DNA from: Clostridia bacterium
GTDB lineage: Bacteria; Bacillota; Clostridia; Oscillospirales; CAG-272
Reading direction: 5' to 3'
Length of the DNA stretch: 64,000 bases
Assembly: GCA_017520505.1 (NCBI GenBank)
Contig: JAFXFN010000018.1
Coordinates: forward strand, 120,061-184,060
The position numbers were made by a program, and so were the translations under genes. Shown here in pieces: positions 54,595 through 63,724 of the stretch (positions are counted from its first letter, which is position 1; each line of letters begins with the position of its first letter). The notes beneath the pieces are model-generated. The model did no database searches. It saw only the letters and a list, made by a program, of their open reading frames with translations, and was not told where the DNA came from.

Positions 54595-55206
54595 ATGATA
54601 AAAAATATTTTTGCTGTTATTCTTATATTTATAATAATACTTTCCACGTCTTGCGCTGATACATCTGACAGTATCGGAAGCGATGCGGGCGGAACGATTA
54701 CGAATGCTGATGTACCGAATGACACATCATCAAGCACACCGATAACGGTAAAAAAAGAAAAGATAGTATTAGCAGATCACAAAAATTCCGATGAGCTTAT
54801 TACAGCAGGCGAAGACAAATACGCTGTTCGATTCACTGCGGAAAACAAGCTCCATTCTCTTGATCTGCACGCCTTTTCCTCGGGTGGTATGTGCAGCGCA
54901 AAAATTGCGCTTTACAAGTGGTCAAATGATTATGAAACAACGGTAAACGCACAGCCGTATGACACATACACTCTCAGCCCTCTTTCCAAAAAAGAGATAG
55001 GCGCTATTACGGCTATGTCATTTCCAAGCACAAAAACACCCCCCGCGGGTGAATATCTTATCGTGATATCGCTCAGTAATTCCGGCGGTGTTATTCTTAT
55101 GGGTGACAAGACGGACGATGCAAAAGAAAACGGTGTGGTATGCTACAAAAACGGTGTTGAATACGATAAAACGCCATGTATGACCATGACGTTTCAAAGC
55201 AAATAA
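54595..55206 (+). CDS. Predicted lipoprotein, function unknown
   Basis: This 203-residue secreted protein starts with a lipoprotein signal ending at ILSTSC (Cys20), then a Ser/Thr/Asp-rich linker to ~50. Residues ~65-203 form a compact beta-rich domain (KYAVRFTAENKLHSLDLHAF, GEYLIVISLSNSGG) like carbohydrate-binding or jelly-roll domains; I do not recognise the family. The weak site AGGTGATAA precedes the ATG. Its TAA directly abuts the stop codon of the converging DUF1846 gene with no visible terminator between them. Confidence 0.68.
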   Translation: MIKNIFAVILIFIIILSTSCADTSDSIGSDAGGTITNADVPNDTSSSTPITVKKEKIVLADHKNSDELITAGEDKYAVRFTAENKLHSLDLHAFSSGGMCSAKIALYKWSNDYETTVNAQPYDTYTLSPLSKKEIGAITAMSFPSTKTPPAGEYLIVISLSNSGGVILMGDKTDDAKENGVVCYKNGVEYDKTPCMTMTFQSK

Positions 55207-56688
55207 TTATTGAATGAACAGATCCTCTGTCATAAATTCGGGATCACACGTGAGATTCATCTTCAATTTCTTAAAATATGCTTCCTCAAATGCAGGGAGC
55301 ATTTTTGTACTGTGCGCCTCGCAGTAGAAAAGCTCGGGAAGCTTTGAAAGAATGTAATCCATCTGCGGATTCATCGTGCGGCAAAGCGACATTGCCAGAA
55401 GCGTTTCGTGGATATTGAGTGCTGTAACCTTGTCGCCGAGTGACTTTTTGAGCGATGTTATCGGCTCTAAAACAAACGGAGAAAGTATGTGCATACCCTT
55501 CGGAATATCGGCAAGCACCTTCAAAGCGTTTACAAGTGCTGCCGAGGGAGCTGTCAGAAGCTCACCTGCTTTACCCGATATGATACGGCCGTCGGCAAGC
55601 TGTATTGCAACTGCATTTATGCCTGTTGATTTTTCTTTTTTTCTTGCCGCATTTACACATTCACGGTCGGTAACGTCAATACCAAGCTCCTGCATAAGGT
55701 TTTCAAGTCTGTGTACCACATCCTTGTCACACGCACCGTTTTTATAATCGCAATAAGCCTTGAAGTATCTTCTTATGACCTCGTGCTTTGATGCTTCTCT
55801 GCACACTTCGTCGTCAATAATACTGTTTCCTGCCATATTGACACCCATATCGGTGGGTGATCTGTATATGCAGTCTTCCCCTGTTATTCTGTGAAGTATC
55901 TTTTTCAAAACGGGAAAAGCCTCAACGTCACGGTTGTAGTTTACAGTCGTGACACCGTAGGCATCGAGGTGATACGGGTCTATCATATTAACGTCACGCA
56001 AATCAGCCGTTGCGGCTTCGTAAGCGATATTTACCGGATGCTTGAGAGGGAGATTCCATATCGGGAACGTTTCAAATTTTGCGTATCCTGCCGTGACTCC
56101 TCTTTTATGCTCGTGATAAAGCTGGCTTAAGCACGTTGCAAGCTTACCTGAACCGGGGCCCGGAGCTGTCACAACAACAAGCGGACGAGTAGTGGGTACA
56201 AATTCGTTTGCACCGTAGCCTTCATCGCTTACTATAGTATCTATGTCATTGGGATAGCCGTTTATACAGCGGTGTACAAATACTCTTTCCCCTCTTATTT
56301 CAAGCTTTTTCTTAAAAATATCAGCCGAGGGCTGTCCTTTGTACTGAGTTATAACAATTGCGCTTACGTATATATCGAGTGAGCGCAGATTGTCTATAAG
56401 ACGCATAACATCGGCATCGTATGTAATTCCGAAATCGGCACGTATCTTCTTTCTTTCAATGTCAGCGGCATTGATTATGACGATTATCTCCGTTTCGTCC
56501 TTAAGCTTCTGCAAAAGCTTTATTTTTGCATCAGGCTTAAATCCCGGAAGAACACGGGAAGCGTGCATATCATCGAACAGCTTACCGCCGAATTCAAGAT
56601 ACAGCTTGTTATTGAATTTTTTTATTCTTTCTAAAATGTGCTCTGTTTGTAATTTAACGTATTTTTCGTGATCAAAACCGATATTCAT
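55207..56688 (-). CDS. DUF1846 family protein
   Basis: This 493-residue cytosolic protein matches the DUF1846 family common in Bacillota, of unknown biochemical function. It begins IGFDHEKYVKLQTEHILERI and has VVVTAPGPGSGKLATCLSQLYHE, a P-loop-like nucleotide-binding segment near residue 175, then PTDMGVNMAGNSIIDDEV. Length is typical. The ATG at 56688 follows GGGAG; 25 codons further upstream are hydrophobic and not conserved, so they are excluded. It stands alone. Confidence 0.88.
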   Translation of the reverse strand: MNIGFDHEKYVKLQTEHILERIKKFNNKLYLEFGGKLFDDMHASRVLPGFKPDAKIKLLQKLKDETEIIVIINAADIERKKIRADFGITYDADVMRLIDNLRSLDIYVSAIVITQYKGQPSADIFKKKLEIRGERVFVHRCINGYPNDIDTIVSDEGYGANEFVPTTRPLVVVTAPGPGSGKLATCLSQLYHEHKRGVTAGYAKFETFPIWNLPLKHPVNIAYEAATADLRDVNMIDPYHLDAYGVTTVNYNRDVEAFPVLKKILHRITGEDCIYRSPTDMGVNMAGNSIIDDEVCREASKHEVIRRYFKAYCDYKNGACDKDVVHRLENLMQELGIDVTDRECVNAARKKEKSTGINAVAIQLADGRIISGKAGELLTAPSAALVNALKVLADIPKGMHILSPFVLEPITSLKKSLGDKVTALNIHETLLAMSLCRTMNPQMDYILSKLPELFYCEAHSTKMLPAFEEAYFKKLKMNLTCDPEFMTEDLFIQ

Positions 56689-56762
56689 TTCAAGCTCCCA
56701 AGCATAAACATATATATTGACAATTATATACCACAAAACGGAATTTGTAAATACCAAAATCA

Positions 56763-56792
56763 AAAAAACACCTACGTTTGTAAGTGTTTTTT
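56763..56792. terminator. Terminator of the 67-residue protein gene
   Basis: The stem AAAAAACACCTAC/GTAAGTGTTTTTT has one mismatch and loop GTTT, with T tracts on both strands. Confidence 0.75.
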
Positions 56793-56800
56793 TGCATATT

Positions 56801-57004
56801 TCAGTTTTTTTTACCCTTTGGCTCTTTTACTCTCGGCTCTACGGGGATATTGTATATATCACGGTATGACATCGCCTCATTTTCATACATAGGAAGTGAC
56901 GGGGCAAGTCCTGTACACTCTGTGGATGATGCAACAGAGCCTATTTCGTCGTCATCTTCAAAGGGGAGCTTTTCGGGATAAACTATTTTTTTATTGTTTT
57001 TCAC
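56801..57004 (-). CDS. Small conserved protein of 67 residues, function unknown
   Basis: This small soluble protein has an acidic middle (PFEDDDEIGSVASSTECTGLAPSLP) and a SYRDIYNIPVEP stretch, ending in basic residues (KEPKGKKN). Similar short proteins with the ECTGL phrase occur in related Clostridia, as far as I recall. The start is GTG at 57004, eight bases after AAAGGAT, and a terminator follows, both supporting a real gene. No function can be given. Confidence 0.65.
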   Translation of the reverse strand: MKNNKKIVYPEKLPFEDDDEIGSVASSTECTGLAPSLPMYENEAMSYRDIYNIPVEPRVKEPKGKKN

Positions 57005-57148
57005 AGCTTTACATCCTTTCGTTCATTACAAAAATATTGTTTCACAAAGTATTTAAATTTATTCTGCTAATTAAAATTTAATATTTGTTCTTATTATATA
57101 TATAATTAAAGGGTATGATGTAATTAAGTATACACTCAGGAGCAATTT

Positions 57149-57766
57149 ATGAAAAAAATATGTTATATAGTCGGAGCATCGGGCGAAGGCTTCAAGCCGT
57201 TTTCACCCAAAGACGGCGACCTTTTGATTGCCTGCGACGGCGGATATTATGAGCTTATAAAAAACGGATACACACCGGATATTTTGATCGGCGACCTTGA
57301 TTCGCTTCCGCTGACTGATATATCGTGCAAGCTTATAAAGCATCCCGTGATGAAGGATGACACAGATATGATGCTTTGCATAAAGCACGGCATTGAAAAG
57401 GGATATAAAGACTTTGTTATTTTCTGCGGTGTCGGCGGTGAAAGATTCAGCCACACCTACGCAAACATACAGTCGCTTACATACCTTTTGGACAACGATT
57501 GCTTCGGCAAGCTTATTTTTGATAACGTTGAGATGTTTATGCTGAAAAACGGCGCCGTCGAATTTGACGAAAATGCAAAAGGCGACATTTCCGTATTTGC
57601 CTATTCCGACGTTTGCACGGGCGTTACTGAAAAAGGACTTAAATATTCGCTTGATGATGCCGAAATGACCAACCGCTTTCCGATAGGTGTCAGCAATTCG
57701 TTTACAGGAAAGCCTGCAAATATTACGGTAAAAGACGGAACTCTTCTGATAATCGTAGAAAATTAA
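57149..57766 (+). CDS. thiN: Thiamine pyrophosphokinase
   Basis: This 205-residue enzyme transfers pyrophosphate from ATP to thiamine, making the cofactor directly. Marks are IACDGGYYELIKNG, ILIGDLDSLP, MKDDTDMMLCIKHGI and GVGGERFSHTYANIQSL, ending in a beta-sandwich with SVFAYSD and GVSNSFTGKPANITV. CAGGAG precedes the ATG. It lies 91 bases before lon in the same direction. Confidence 0.92.
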   Translation: MKKICYIVGASGEGFKPFSPKDGDLLIACDGGYYELIKNGYTPDILIGDLDSLPLTDISCKLIKHPVMKDDTDMMLCIKHGIEKGYKDFVIFCGVGGERFSHTYANIQSLTYLLDNDCFGKLIFDNVEMFMLKNGAVEFDENAKGDISVFAYSDVCTGVTEKGLKYSLDDAEMTNRFPIGVSNSFTGKPANITVKDGTLLIIVEN

Positions 57767-57857
57767 TAAATAATTATTTATAATTCAAAATATATGTTGT
57801 ATAATGAAGATTACACATTCGATAAAACTTACTTGATATAAAGAGGATTTAGCATTT

Positions 57858-60284
57858 ATGATAAACTTTAATGAGCCCATATCAGGGCTTACACTCCCCT
57901 GCGTGCCTTTAAGAGGCATTGTTGCGTTTCCCGGTATTCCACTTAATTTTGAGCTTTCAAATGAGATATGCCGCCGTGCGGTTGACGCTGCTGCACGCAC
58001 ACCGGAAAGACTTGTCTTTCTCGTGCTTCAAAAAAATATAGCGGCTGAAAAGCCATCCTGTAACGAGCTTTATGAAATCGGTGTTATCGCCAAAATAAAG
58101 CAAACGATAAAAACACCCGACGGAACACAGCGTGTTTTGTTTGAGGGTGAATGCCGTGCTGTATGTGAAAATTTCAGAAAAGGCACTTACATAACAGCGG
58201 AGATATCCGAAGCATCAGTTGATAATGCTTCGTTATCCGATGCAAGCACGAAGGCGCTTATGCGTGAGCTTCAGACCGTAATGGAGAAGACCATCAGATA
58301 TATGCCCAACATTTCCAAGGAAATAGTTTTCGCTGTGGGAAATATCAAGTCGTTGGGACTTCTTTCGGACTTTATTGCACTCAACATTCTTCACAGCTTG
58401 AGCGATAAACAGTCGGTGCTTGCCGAATTCGACGTTCAAAAGCGTGCACAGCTTCTTTTGGTTCTTTTGAACAATGAGCTTGAACTTCTTGCACTTGAGG
58501 TAAAAATACGCTCCAAGGTGAAGGAGCAGATGGATAAAAACCAGCACGATTATTACCTGCGTGAGCAGATAAAGGCGATACAGGAGGAGCTTGGCGAGGA
58601 CGATGACGAGGAATTAAGAGAATATACTGAAAAGATAGAGGCGCTCGGCTTTGATGAAGAAACGCACGAAAAGCTGATGAAGGATATCAAAAAGCTTTCA
58701 AAGTCACCGTTTGCTTCTGCTGAAAGCACTGTTTTACGCAACTATCTTGACACAGTTCTTGACGTTCCGTGGAAGACGTTCACCCCCGAAAAGAACGATA
58801 TTGCACGTGCAAAAAAGATACTTGACCGTGACCATTACGGTCTTGAAAAGGTCAAGGAAAGAATACTTGAATATATTGCAGTCAAGGCGGTTAATCCCGA
58901 GCTTCGCAATCAGATAATCTGCCTTGTAGGCCCTCCCGGTGTCGGTAAGACGTCCATTGCGTCATCGCTTGCGGAGGCTATGAAGCGCAAATTCGTCAGA
59001 ACGTCGCTCGGCGGTGTCAAGGACGAAGCGGAGATAAGAGGTCACAGAAAAACATACATCGGCTCAATGCCCGGCCGTATCGTTGACTCGATAATACGTG
59101 CAGGCTGTATGAATCCGCTTATCTTGCTTGATGAGATAGATAAAATGTCATCGGGTGTAAACGGCGATCCCGCCTCTGCTATGCTTGAGGTGCTTGACAG
59201 CGCACAAAACAAAACATTCAGAGATCATTTTCTTGAAATCCCCGTTGATCTTTCTAACTGCGTGTTTATATGCACGGCGAACTCACTTGATACAGTTCCC
59301 CGTCCGCTTATAGACCGTATGGAGATAATCTCGCTTGACTCCTATACACGTAAAGAAAAATTTGAAATAGCAAGACGTCATCTTTTGCCGAAGCTTCGCA
59401 AAAAGTACAATCTGATGTATCTTGAATTCAAGATAACAAGCGATGCGCTTTACACACTCATCGACAGCTACACCCACGAATCGGGTGTGCGTAATCTTGA
59501 GCGTGTGATTGACTCACTTATGAGAAAGACGGCGAAGATCATTGCAAGCGGTGAGGCAGAGTTTGTAAATATATCGGTTAACAATCTCGACTCATATCTG
59601 CCGTTTGAGCATAAAATGAAAAACGAAAAGGTATCACCTTGTGACGAAGTCGGTGTCGTAAACGGTCTTGCATACACACAAGTCGGCGGTGACATACTTA
59701 AAATCGAGGTGTCTGCTCCCGAAGGAAACGGAAAGCTTGAGCTTACAGGATCACTTGGCGATGTTATGAAGGAATCGGCTAAGGCTGCCATAACATACAT
59801 AAGATGCCACGCAAAGAAGTTAGGTATCGATCCCGACTTTTATAAAAACCGTGATATACACATCCACGTGCCAGAGGGTGCTGTACCGAAGGACGGTCCT
59901 TCTGCGGGTGTTACGATAATGACAGCACTTGCAAGTGAGCTTTCGGGAATCCCCGTCAAGCGTGACGTTGCGATGACAGGTGAGATAACACTCAGAGGCC
60001 GTGTGCTTGCAATCGGAGGTCTTAAAGAAAAGACAGCAGCGGCATACAGTGCAGGCGTCAAAACGGTGCTCATTCCGTTTGACAACCTCGATGACCTTAA
60101 AACCATTGATCCCGAGGTGCGTGAAAAGCTCACGTTCATTCCCTGTTCAAGTGCCGATGACGTACTTAAAAACGCACTTGCGGATACAAACAACAGCATT
60201 TGCCGTGATATATACAGTATGGCAAGTGAATCACATCCTTTGAATAAAAAAGGCGCCGCAAAAGCTCCTGCGGTGATAAGATGA
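57858..60284 (+). CDS. lon: ATP-dependent protease Lon
   Basis: This 808-residue protease degrades misfolded and regulatory proteins. The N-terminal substrate domain (1-~310) contains the coiled-coil region YLREQIKAIQEELGE. The AAA+ domain has GPPGVGKTSIASS (~355), ILLDEIDKM and the sensor VFICTANSLDTVPRPLIDRMEII. The C-terminal protease domain carries the catalytic Ser in PKDGPSAGV (~680) and Lys in KEKTAAAYSAG (~723). AGAGG precedes the ATG. engB follows after one base, a conserved lon-engB pair. No CIRCE is seen upstream. Confidence 0.97.
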   Translation: MINFNEPISGLTLPCVPLRGIVAFPGIPLNFELSNEICRRAVDAAARTPERLVFLVLQKNIAAEKPSCNELYEIGVIAKIKQTIKTPDGTQRVLFEGECRAVCENFRKGTYITAEISEASVDNASLSDASTKALMRELQTVMEKTIRYMPNISKEIVFAVGNIKSLGLLSDFIALNILHSLSDKQSVLAEFDVQKRAQLLLVLLNNELELLALEVKIRSKVKEQMDKNQHDYYLREQIKAIQEELGEDDDEELREYTEKIEALGFDEETHEKLMKDIKKLSKSPFASAESTVLRNYLDTVLDVPWKTFTPEKNDIARAKKILDRDHYGLEKVKERILEYIAVKAVNPELRNQIICLVGPPGVGKTSIASSLAEAMKRKFVRTSLGGVKDEAEIRGHRKTYIGSMPGRIVDSIIRAGCMNPLILLDEIDKMSSGVNGDPASAMLEVLDSAQNKTFRDHFLEIPVDLSNCVFICTANSLDTVPRPLIDRMEIISLDSYTRKEKFEIARRHLLPKLRKKYNLMYLEFKITSDALYTLIDSYTHESGVRNLERVIDSLMRKTAKIIASGEAEFVNISVNNLDSYLPFEHKMKNEKVSPCDEVGVVNGLAYTQVGGDILKIEVSAPEGNGKLELTGSLGDVMKESAKAAITYIRCHAKKLGIDPDFYKNRDIHIHVPEGAVPKDGPSAGVTIMTALASELSGIPVKRDVAMTGEITLRGRVLAIGGLKEKTAAAYSAGVKTVLIPFDNLDDLKTIDPEVREKLTFIPCSSADDVLKNALADTNNSICRDIYSMASESHPLNKKGAAKAPAVIR

Positions 60285-60285
60285 T

Positions 60286-60882
60286 ATGAAAAGATTGAAT
60301 TTAAACAATACTAAGCTTACTATTTCAGCCGGAAGACTTGACCAGGTACCGTCGGGAGGTATTCCCCAGGTAGCATTTTCAGGCAGATCAAACGTCGGCA
60401 AAAGCTCACTTCTGAATGCTTTGACGCAGAGAAAGTCACTTGCAAGAGTCAGCGGAACACCCGGTAAAACGATAACGGTAAATTTCTATGAGATAGACGG
60501 CAGGCTTTTCCTTGCCGATCTTCCGGGATACGGATATGCCGCAAGAAGTGCAAAGGATCAGGCAGTGTGGTCAACACTCGTTGACGGGTATCTGTCGGGC
60601 GGCAAGGATATAAAGCTCGTGCTTCAGCTTATCGACCTCAAGGTAGGCCCTACAAAGGACGATGAAATGATGCTGGAGTGGCTCGTTGACAGCCGTATGC
60701 CCTTTGCGGTGGTTGCAACGAAGGCTGATAAGCTTAACAAAACGAAAAGAACGGAAGCTCTTGAAAAGCTTCAGAATCATCCCCTCATTCCCAAGGGGAT
60801 ACCGATAATTCCCTTTTCCGCTTTAAGCGGTGAGGGTACGGACGAAATACGCTCGTTCATTGGGAAAGTAACTGAAATATAA
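60286..60882 (+). CDS. engB: Ribosome biogenesis GTPase EngB (YsxC)
   Basis: This 198-residue GTPase helps assemble the large ribosomal subunit. The G motifs are GRSNVGKSSLLNAL (G1), GTPGKT (G2), ADLPGYGYA (G3), TKADK (G4) and FSALSGEG (G5). Length is typical. It begins one base after the lon stop; no separate ribosome binding site is clear, so coupling to lon is likely. Confidence 0.96.
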   Translation: MKRLNLNNTKLTISAGRLDQVPSGGIPQVAFSGRSNVGKSSLLNALTQRKSLARVSGTPGKTITVNFYEIDGRLFLADLPGYGYAARSAKDQAVWSTLVDGYLSGGKDIKLVLQLIDLKVGPTKDDEMMLEWLVDSRMPFAVVATKADKLNKTKRTEALEKLQNHPLIPKGIPIIPFSALSGEGTDEIRSFIGKVTEI

Positions 60883-60896
60883 AGGAATCGAAAAAA

Positions 60897-62201
60897 ATGA
60901 ACAACATTCAGGATTGTTACGGTATAAACGAAAACGGACATTTGACAATAGGCGGTGCTGACACGGTTTGTCTTGCAGAAAAGTACGGCACACCGCTGTA
61001 CGTGCTTGACGAAAACAAGATACGCCGTCAGTGCGCAATATACAGAGATGCAATAAAGAAGCATTTTCCCGAAGGCTCAATGCCCTTTTATGCAAGTAAG
61101 GCTTTGTCCTTCGTTGATATTTACAAGATAGTAAAGTCGGAAAATATCGGTATCGACATCGTTTCCCCCGGTGAGCTTTATACAGCCATTTCCGCAGGCT
61201 TTGACGTTTCAAACGCTTGCTTCCACGGAAACAACAAGACAGATGCAGACATCGAATACGGCATAACATCGGGTGTCGGATACTTTGTTGCAGACAGCCG
61301 TGAGGAGGTCGAGGCTATCGACAGAATCGCAAAGAAGCTCGGCAAAACACAGAAGATACTTCTGCGTATCACCCCCGGAATTGACCCTCACACGCTCAAG
61401 GCGATAAGCACGGGCAGAGTTGACAGCAAGTTCGGTACACCCTTAATTGAGGGCAAGGCAGAAGAAATAACCTCCTTTGCTCTTTCAAAGGAAAACGCAA
61501 TACTTTGCGGTTTCCATTGCCACATCGGCTCACAGATATTTGAGCCTGCGCCCTTTATCGATGCCGCAACTGTTATGATCTCCTTCCTTTCCGATATGAA
61601 GGATAAATTCGGCTTTGAAGCAGATGTGCTTAACCTCGGCGGTGGCTTTGCCGTTAAGTATACAGCAGAACAGGGTGAGGTCAACATTTCCGAATATATA
61701 GGCGAAATTGCAAAGAATGTAACAAATCTTTGTGAAAAATATTCCGTAAAGATGCCGAAAATATTTATGGAGCCCGGAAGAAGCATCGTTGCCGCAGCAG
61801 GCATTACGCTTTATACCGTCGGCACACGCAAGGAAATCCCCGGCTTCAAGAACTATATTTCAATAGACGGCGGTATGCCCGACAACCCCAGATATGCGCT
61901 TTATCAATCCCCCTACACAGTAGTATGTGCCAACCGTGCAAACGCCCCTGCTGACTACAAGGCGACCGTATGCGGCAGATGCTGTGAAAGCGGCGACCTT
62001 ATTGCAGAGGATATCAAGGTGCAGAAGATGGACCGTGGTGACACGCTTGCCGTGCTTGTAACGGGTGCTTACAACTATTCAATGGCATCTAACTATAACA
62101 GAATTCCCCGTCCTCCGATAGTAATAGTCAAGGACGGAGACGACCGTCTTTCAGTAAGACGTGAAAGCTTTGAGGACCTTATCAAAAACGAAGTACTTTA
62201 A
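60897..62201 (+). CDS. lysA: Diaminopimelate decarboxylase
   Basis: This 434-residue PLP enzyme makes lysine from meso-diaminopimelate. The PLP lysine is in MPFYASKALSF, the substrate segments are HGNNKTDADIE, GFHCHIGSQI and LNLGGGFAVKYT, followed by EPGRSIVAAAGI and the second-subunit CCESGD. Fold type III with a C-terminal beta domain. AAAGGA precedes the ATG, 14 bases after engB. Confidence 0.96.
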   Translation: MNNIQDCYGINENGHLTIGGADTVCLAEKYGTPLYVLDENKIRRQCAIYRDAIKKHFPEGSMPFYASKALSFVDIYKIVKSENIGIDIVSPGELYTAISAGFDVSNACFHGNNKTDADIEYGITSGVGYFVADSREEVEAIDRIAKKLGKTQKILLRITPGIDPHTLKAISTGRVDSKFGTPLIEGKAEEITSFALSKENAILCGFHCHIGSQIFEPAPFIDAATVMISFLSDMKDKFGFEADVLNLGGGFAVKYTAEQGEVNISEYIGEIAKNVTNLCEKYSVKMPKIFMEPGRSIVAAAGITLYTVGTRKEIPGFKNYISIDGGMPDNPRYALYQSPYTVVCANRANAPADYKATVCGRCCESGDLIAEDIKVQKMDRGDTLAVLVTGAYNYSMASNYNRIPRPPIVIVKDGDDRLSVRRESFEDLIKNEVL

Positions 62202-62247
62202 TTTACAGCATCAGGCTGACACCGCTTTGCGGTGAATGGAGAATATA

Positions 62248-62982
62248 ATGAGCTATTTGATGAACATATTTTCAGATCCTTATGAGATGGTAATGTTTCT
62301 TTTACGTATACCGATAGTGCTTATTGCACTTTCCGTACACGAAGCATCTCACGGATTTGCCGCATACAAATGCGGTGATCCCACAGCAAGAAACCTGGGC
62401 AGACTTACGCTTAACCCGATACGACACCTCGATCCCATAGGCACTGTCTGTATGCTTTTATTCGGAATAGGCTGGGCAAAGCCCGTACCCGTAAACACGA
62501 GATATTTCAAAAATCCGAGAAACGGTATGGCGCTTACCGCTTGCGCAGGCCCTTTGTCAAACGTGATAATGTCACTTATCGGTATTATCGTATTTTCTTT
62601 GATTGCGTGTCTTGTGAATCCCGAATCAACGGTTCTTTTGCTTGTCGGATTTTTCTTCTACTATTTTCATCTTGTCAATCTTATGCTCGGACTTTTCAAT
62701 CTCATTCCGATACCTCCGCTTGACGGCTCACGAATTGCGTTCATCTTTTTGCCTGACAAGATATACTTCGGAATTATGAAGTATGAGGAAATAATCAAGA
62801 TAATTTTTCTTGCATTCCTTCTCTTCTCGGGTGCATCGCTTATAGGGGATCTTGCCTCATTTATATCTGACGGTATAATGGAGCTTATCATAAAAATACC
62901 CGGATTTGATGCATACGAAATAAATATATTCTTCGCACGCTTTTACAGTATATTCCAAGGAAACGGAAACACTCTTGTATGA
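62248..62982 (+). CDS. Site-2 protease-family (M50) membrane metalloprotease
   Basis: This 244-residue membrane protein belongs to the compact M50B group near scpA in many Clostridia. The zinc motif HExxH is SVHEASHG near residue 32, and the second zinc site is in FNLIPIPPLDGSRI with its Asp. Five or six helices are visible and there is no PDZ domain. The ATG at 62248 is used since GGAG lies six bases before it; an ATG four codons upstream overlaps that site. A CACCGC-TTT-GCGGTG hairpin precedes the gene. Its end overlaps scpA by four bases (ATGA). Confidence 0.9.
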   Translation: MSYLMNIFSDPYEMVMFLLRIPIVLIALSVHEASHGFAAYKCGDPTARNLGRLTLNPIRHLDPIGTVCMLLFGIGWAKPVPVNTRYFKNPRNGMALTACAGPLSNVIMSLIGIIVFSLIACLVNPESTVLLLVGFFFYYFHLVNLMLGLFNLIPIPPLDGSRIAFIFLPDKIYFGIMKYEEIIKIIFLAFLLFSGASLIGDLASFISDGIMELIIKIPGFDAYEINIFFARFYSIFQGNGNTLV

Positions 62983-63710
62983 CGGAATTAACTTATAAAA
63001 TTGAAGTATTTGAAGGACCTCTTGACCTGCTTTTGTCGCTGATACACAAAAACAAGGTCGATATATGCGACATTCCGATAAATGAGATATTCGTACAATA
63101 TATGGAATATCTCGACGAAATGAAAAAAATGGATATGGACGTTGCAGGTGAATTTATCGTAATGGCATCAGAGCTTATGCTGATAAAAAGCAAGATGCTT
63201 CTGCCGCGTCCCTCCGAAAACGGTGAAGACCCGAGGGCAGCTCTTGCACAAGCGCTTCTTGAATACAAATACATCAAGGAAATTTCGGAAAAGCTTGACG
63301 AATATCAGAAAGAATACAGCGGACGGTTTGTTAAAGAAACAGACGAAATACCGCCTGACAGCGGTTACGTTTGCCCTCACAATGTGACGCTTTTAAAAAG
63401 CGCTATGCTTCGTATGCTTGAAAAGCGTGCTGAGGAAACACGTGAGCGTCCCGACAATATAAGACCGATAATAAAACGTAAAATCGTTCCGGTTTCTATA
63501 AAAATAATCGGCGTTATGAAAACACTAAAGCGAGGCGGAAAAACGCATTTTGACAAGCTTTTTGAGTCTTGCACGTCAAAATCCGAGCTTGTGGCTGTTT
63601 TCATGGCAGTTCTTGAGCTTCTGAAGGTAAACAGAATACTTATACACGAAACGGAAAACACACAGCTTGATCCGTCCGATATTATCGTCGAGCTTAACTG
63701 TACGGCATAA
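62979..63710 (+). CDS. scpA: Segregation and condensation protein A
   Basis: This 243-residue kleisin bridges SMC heads in the chromosome-organising SMC-ScpA-ScpB complex. Marks are YKIEVFEGPLDLLLSLIHKNKVDI at the start and EFIVMASELMLIKSKMLLP, then the C-terminal winged helix (FMAVLELLKVNRI). It overlaps the M50 gene by four bases and is followed after 14 bases by scpB. Confidence 0.96.
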   Translation: MTELTYKIEVFEGPLDLLLSLIHKNKVDICDIPINEIFVQYMEYLDEMKKMDMDVAGEFIVMASELMLIKSKMLLPRPSENGEDPRAALAQALLEYKYIKEISEKLDEYQKEYSGRFVKETDEIPPDSGYVCPHNVTLLKSAMLRMLEKRAEETRERPDNIRPIIKRKIVPVSIKIIGVMKTLKRGGKTHFDKLFESCTSKSELVAVFMAVLELLKVNRILIHETENTQLDPSDIIVELNCTA

Positions 63711-63724
63711 AGGGGGTAATTAAA

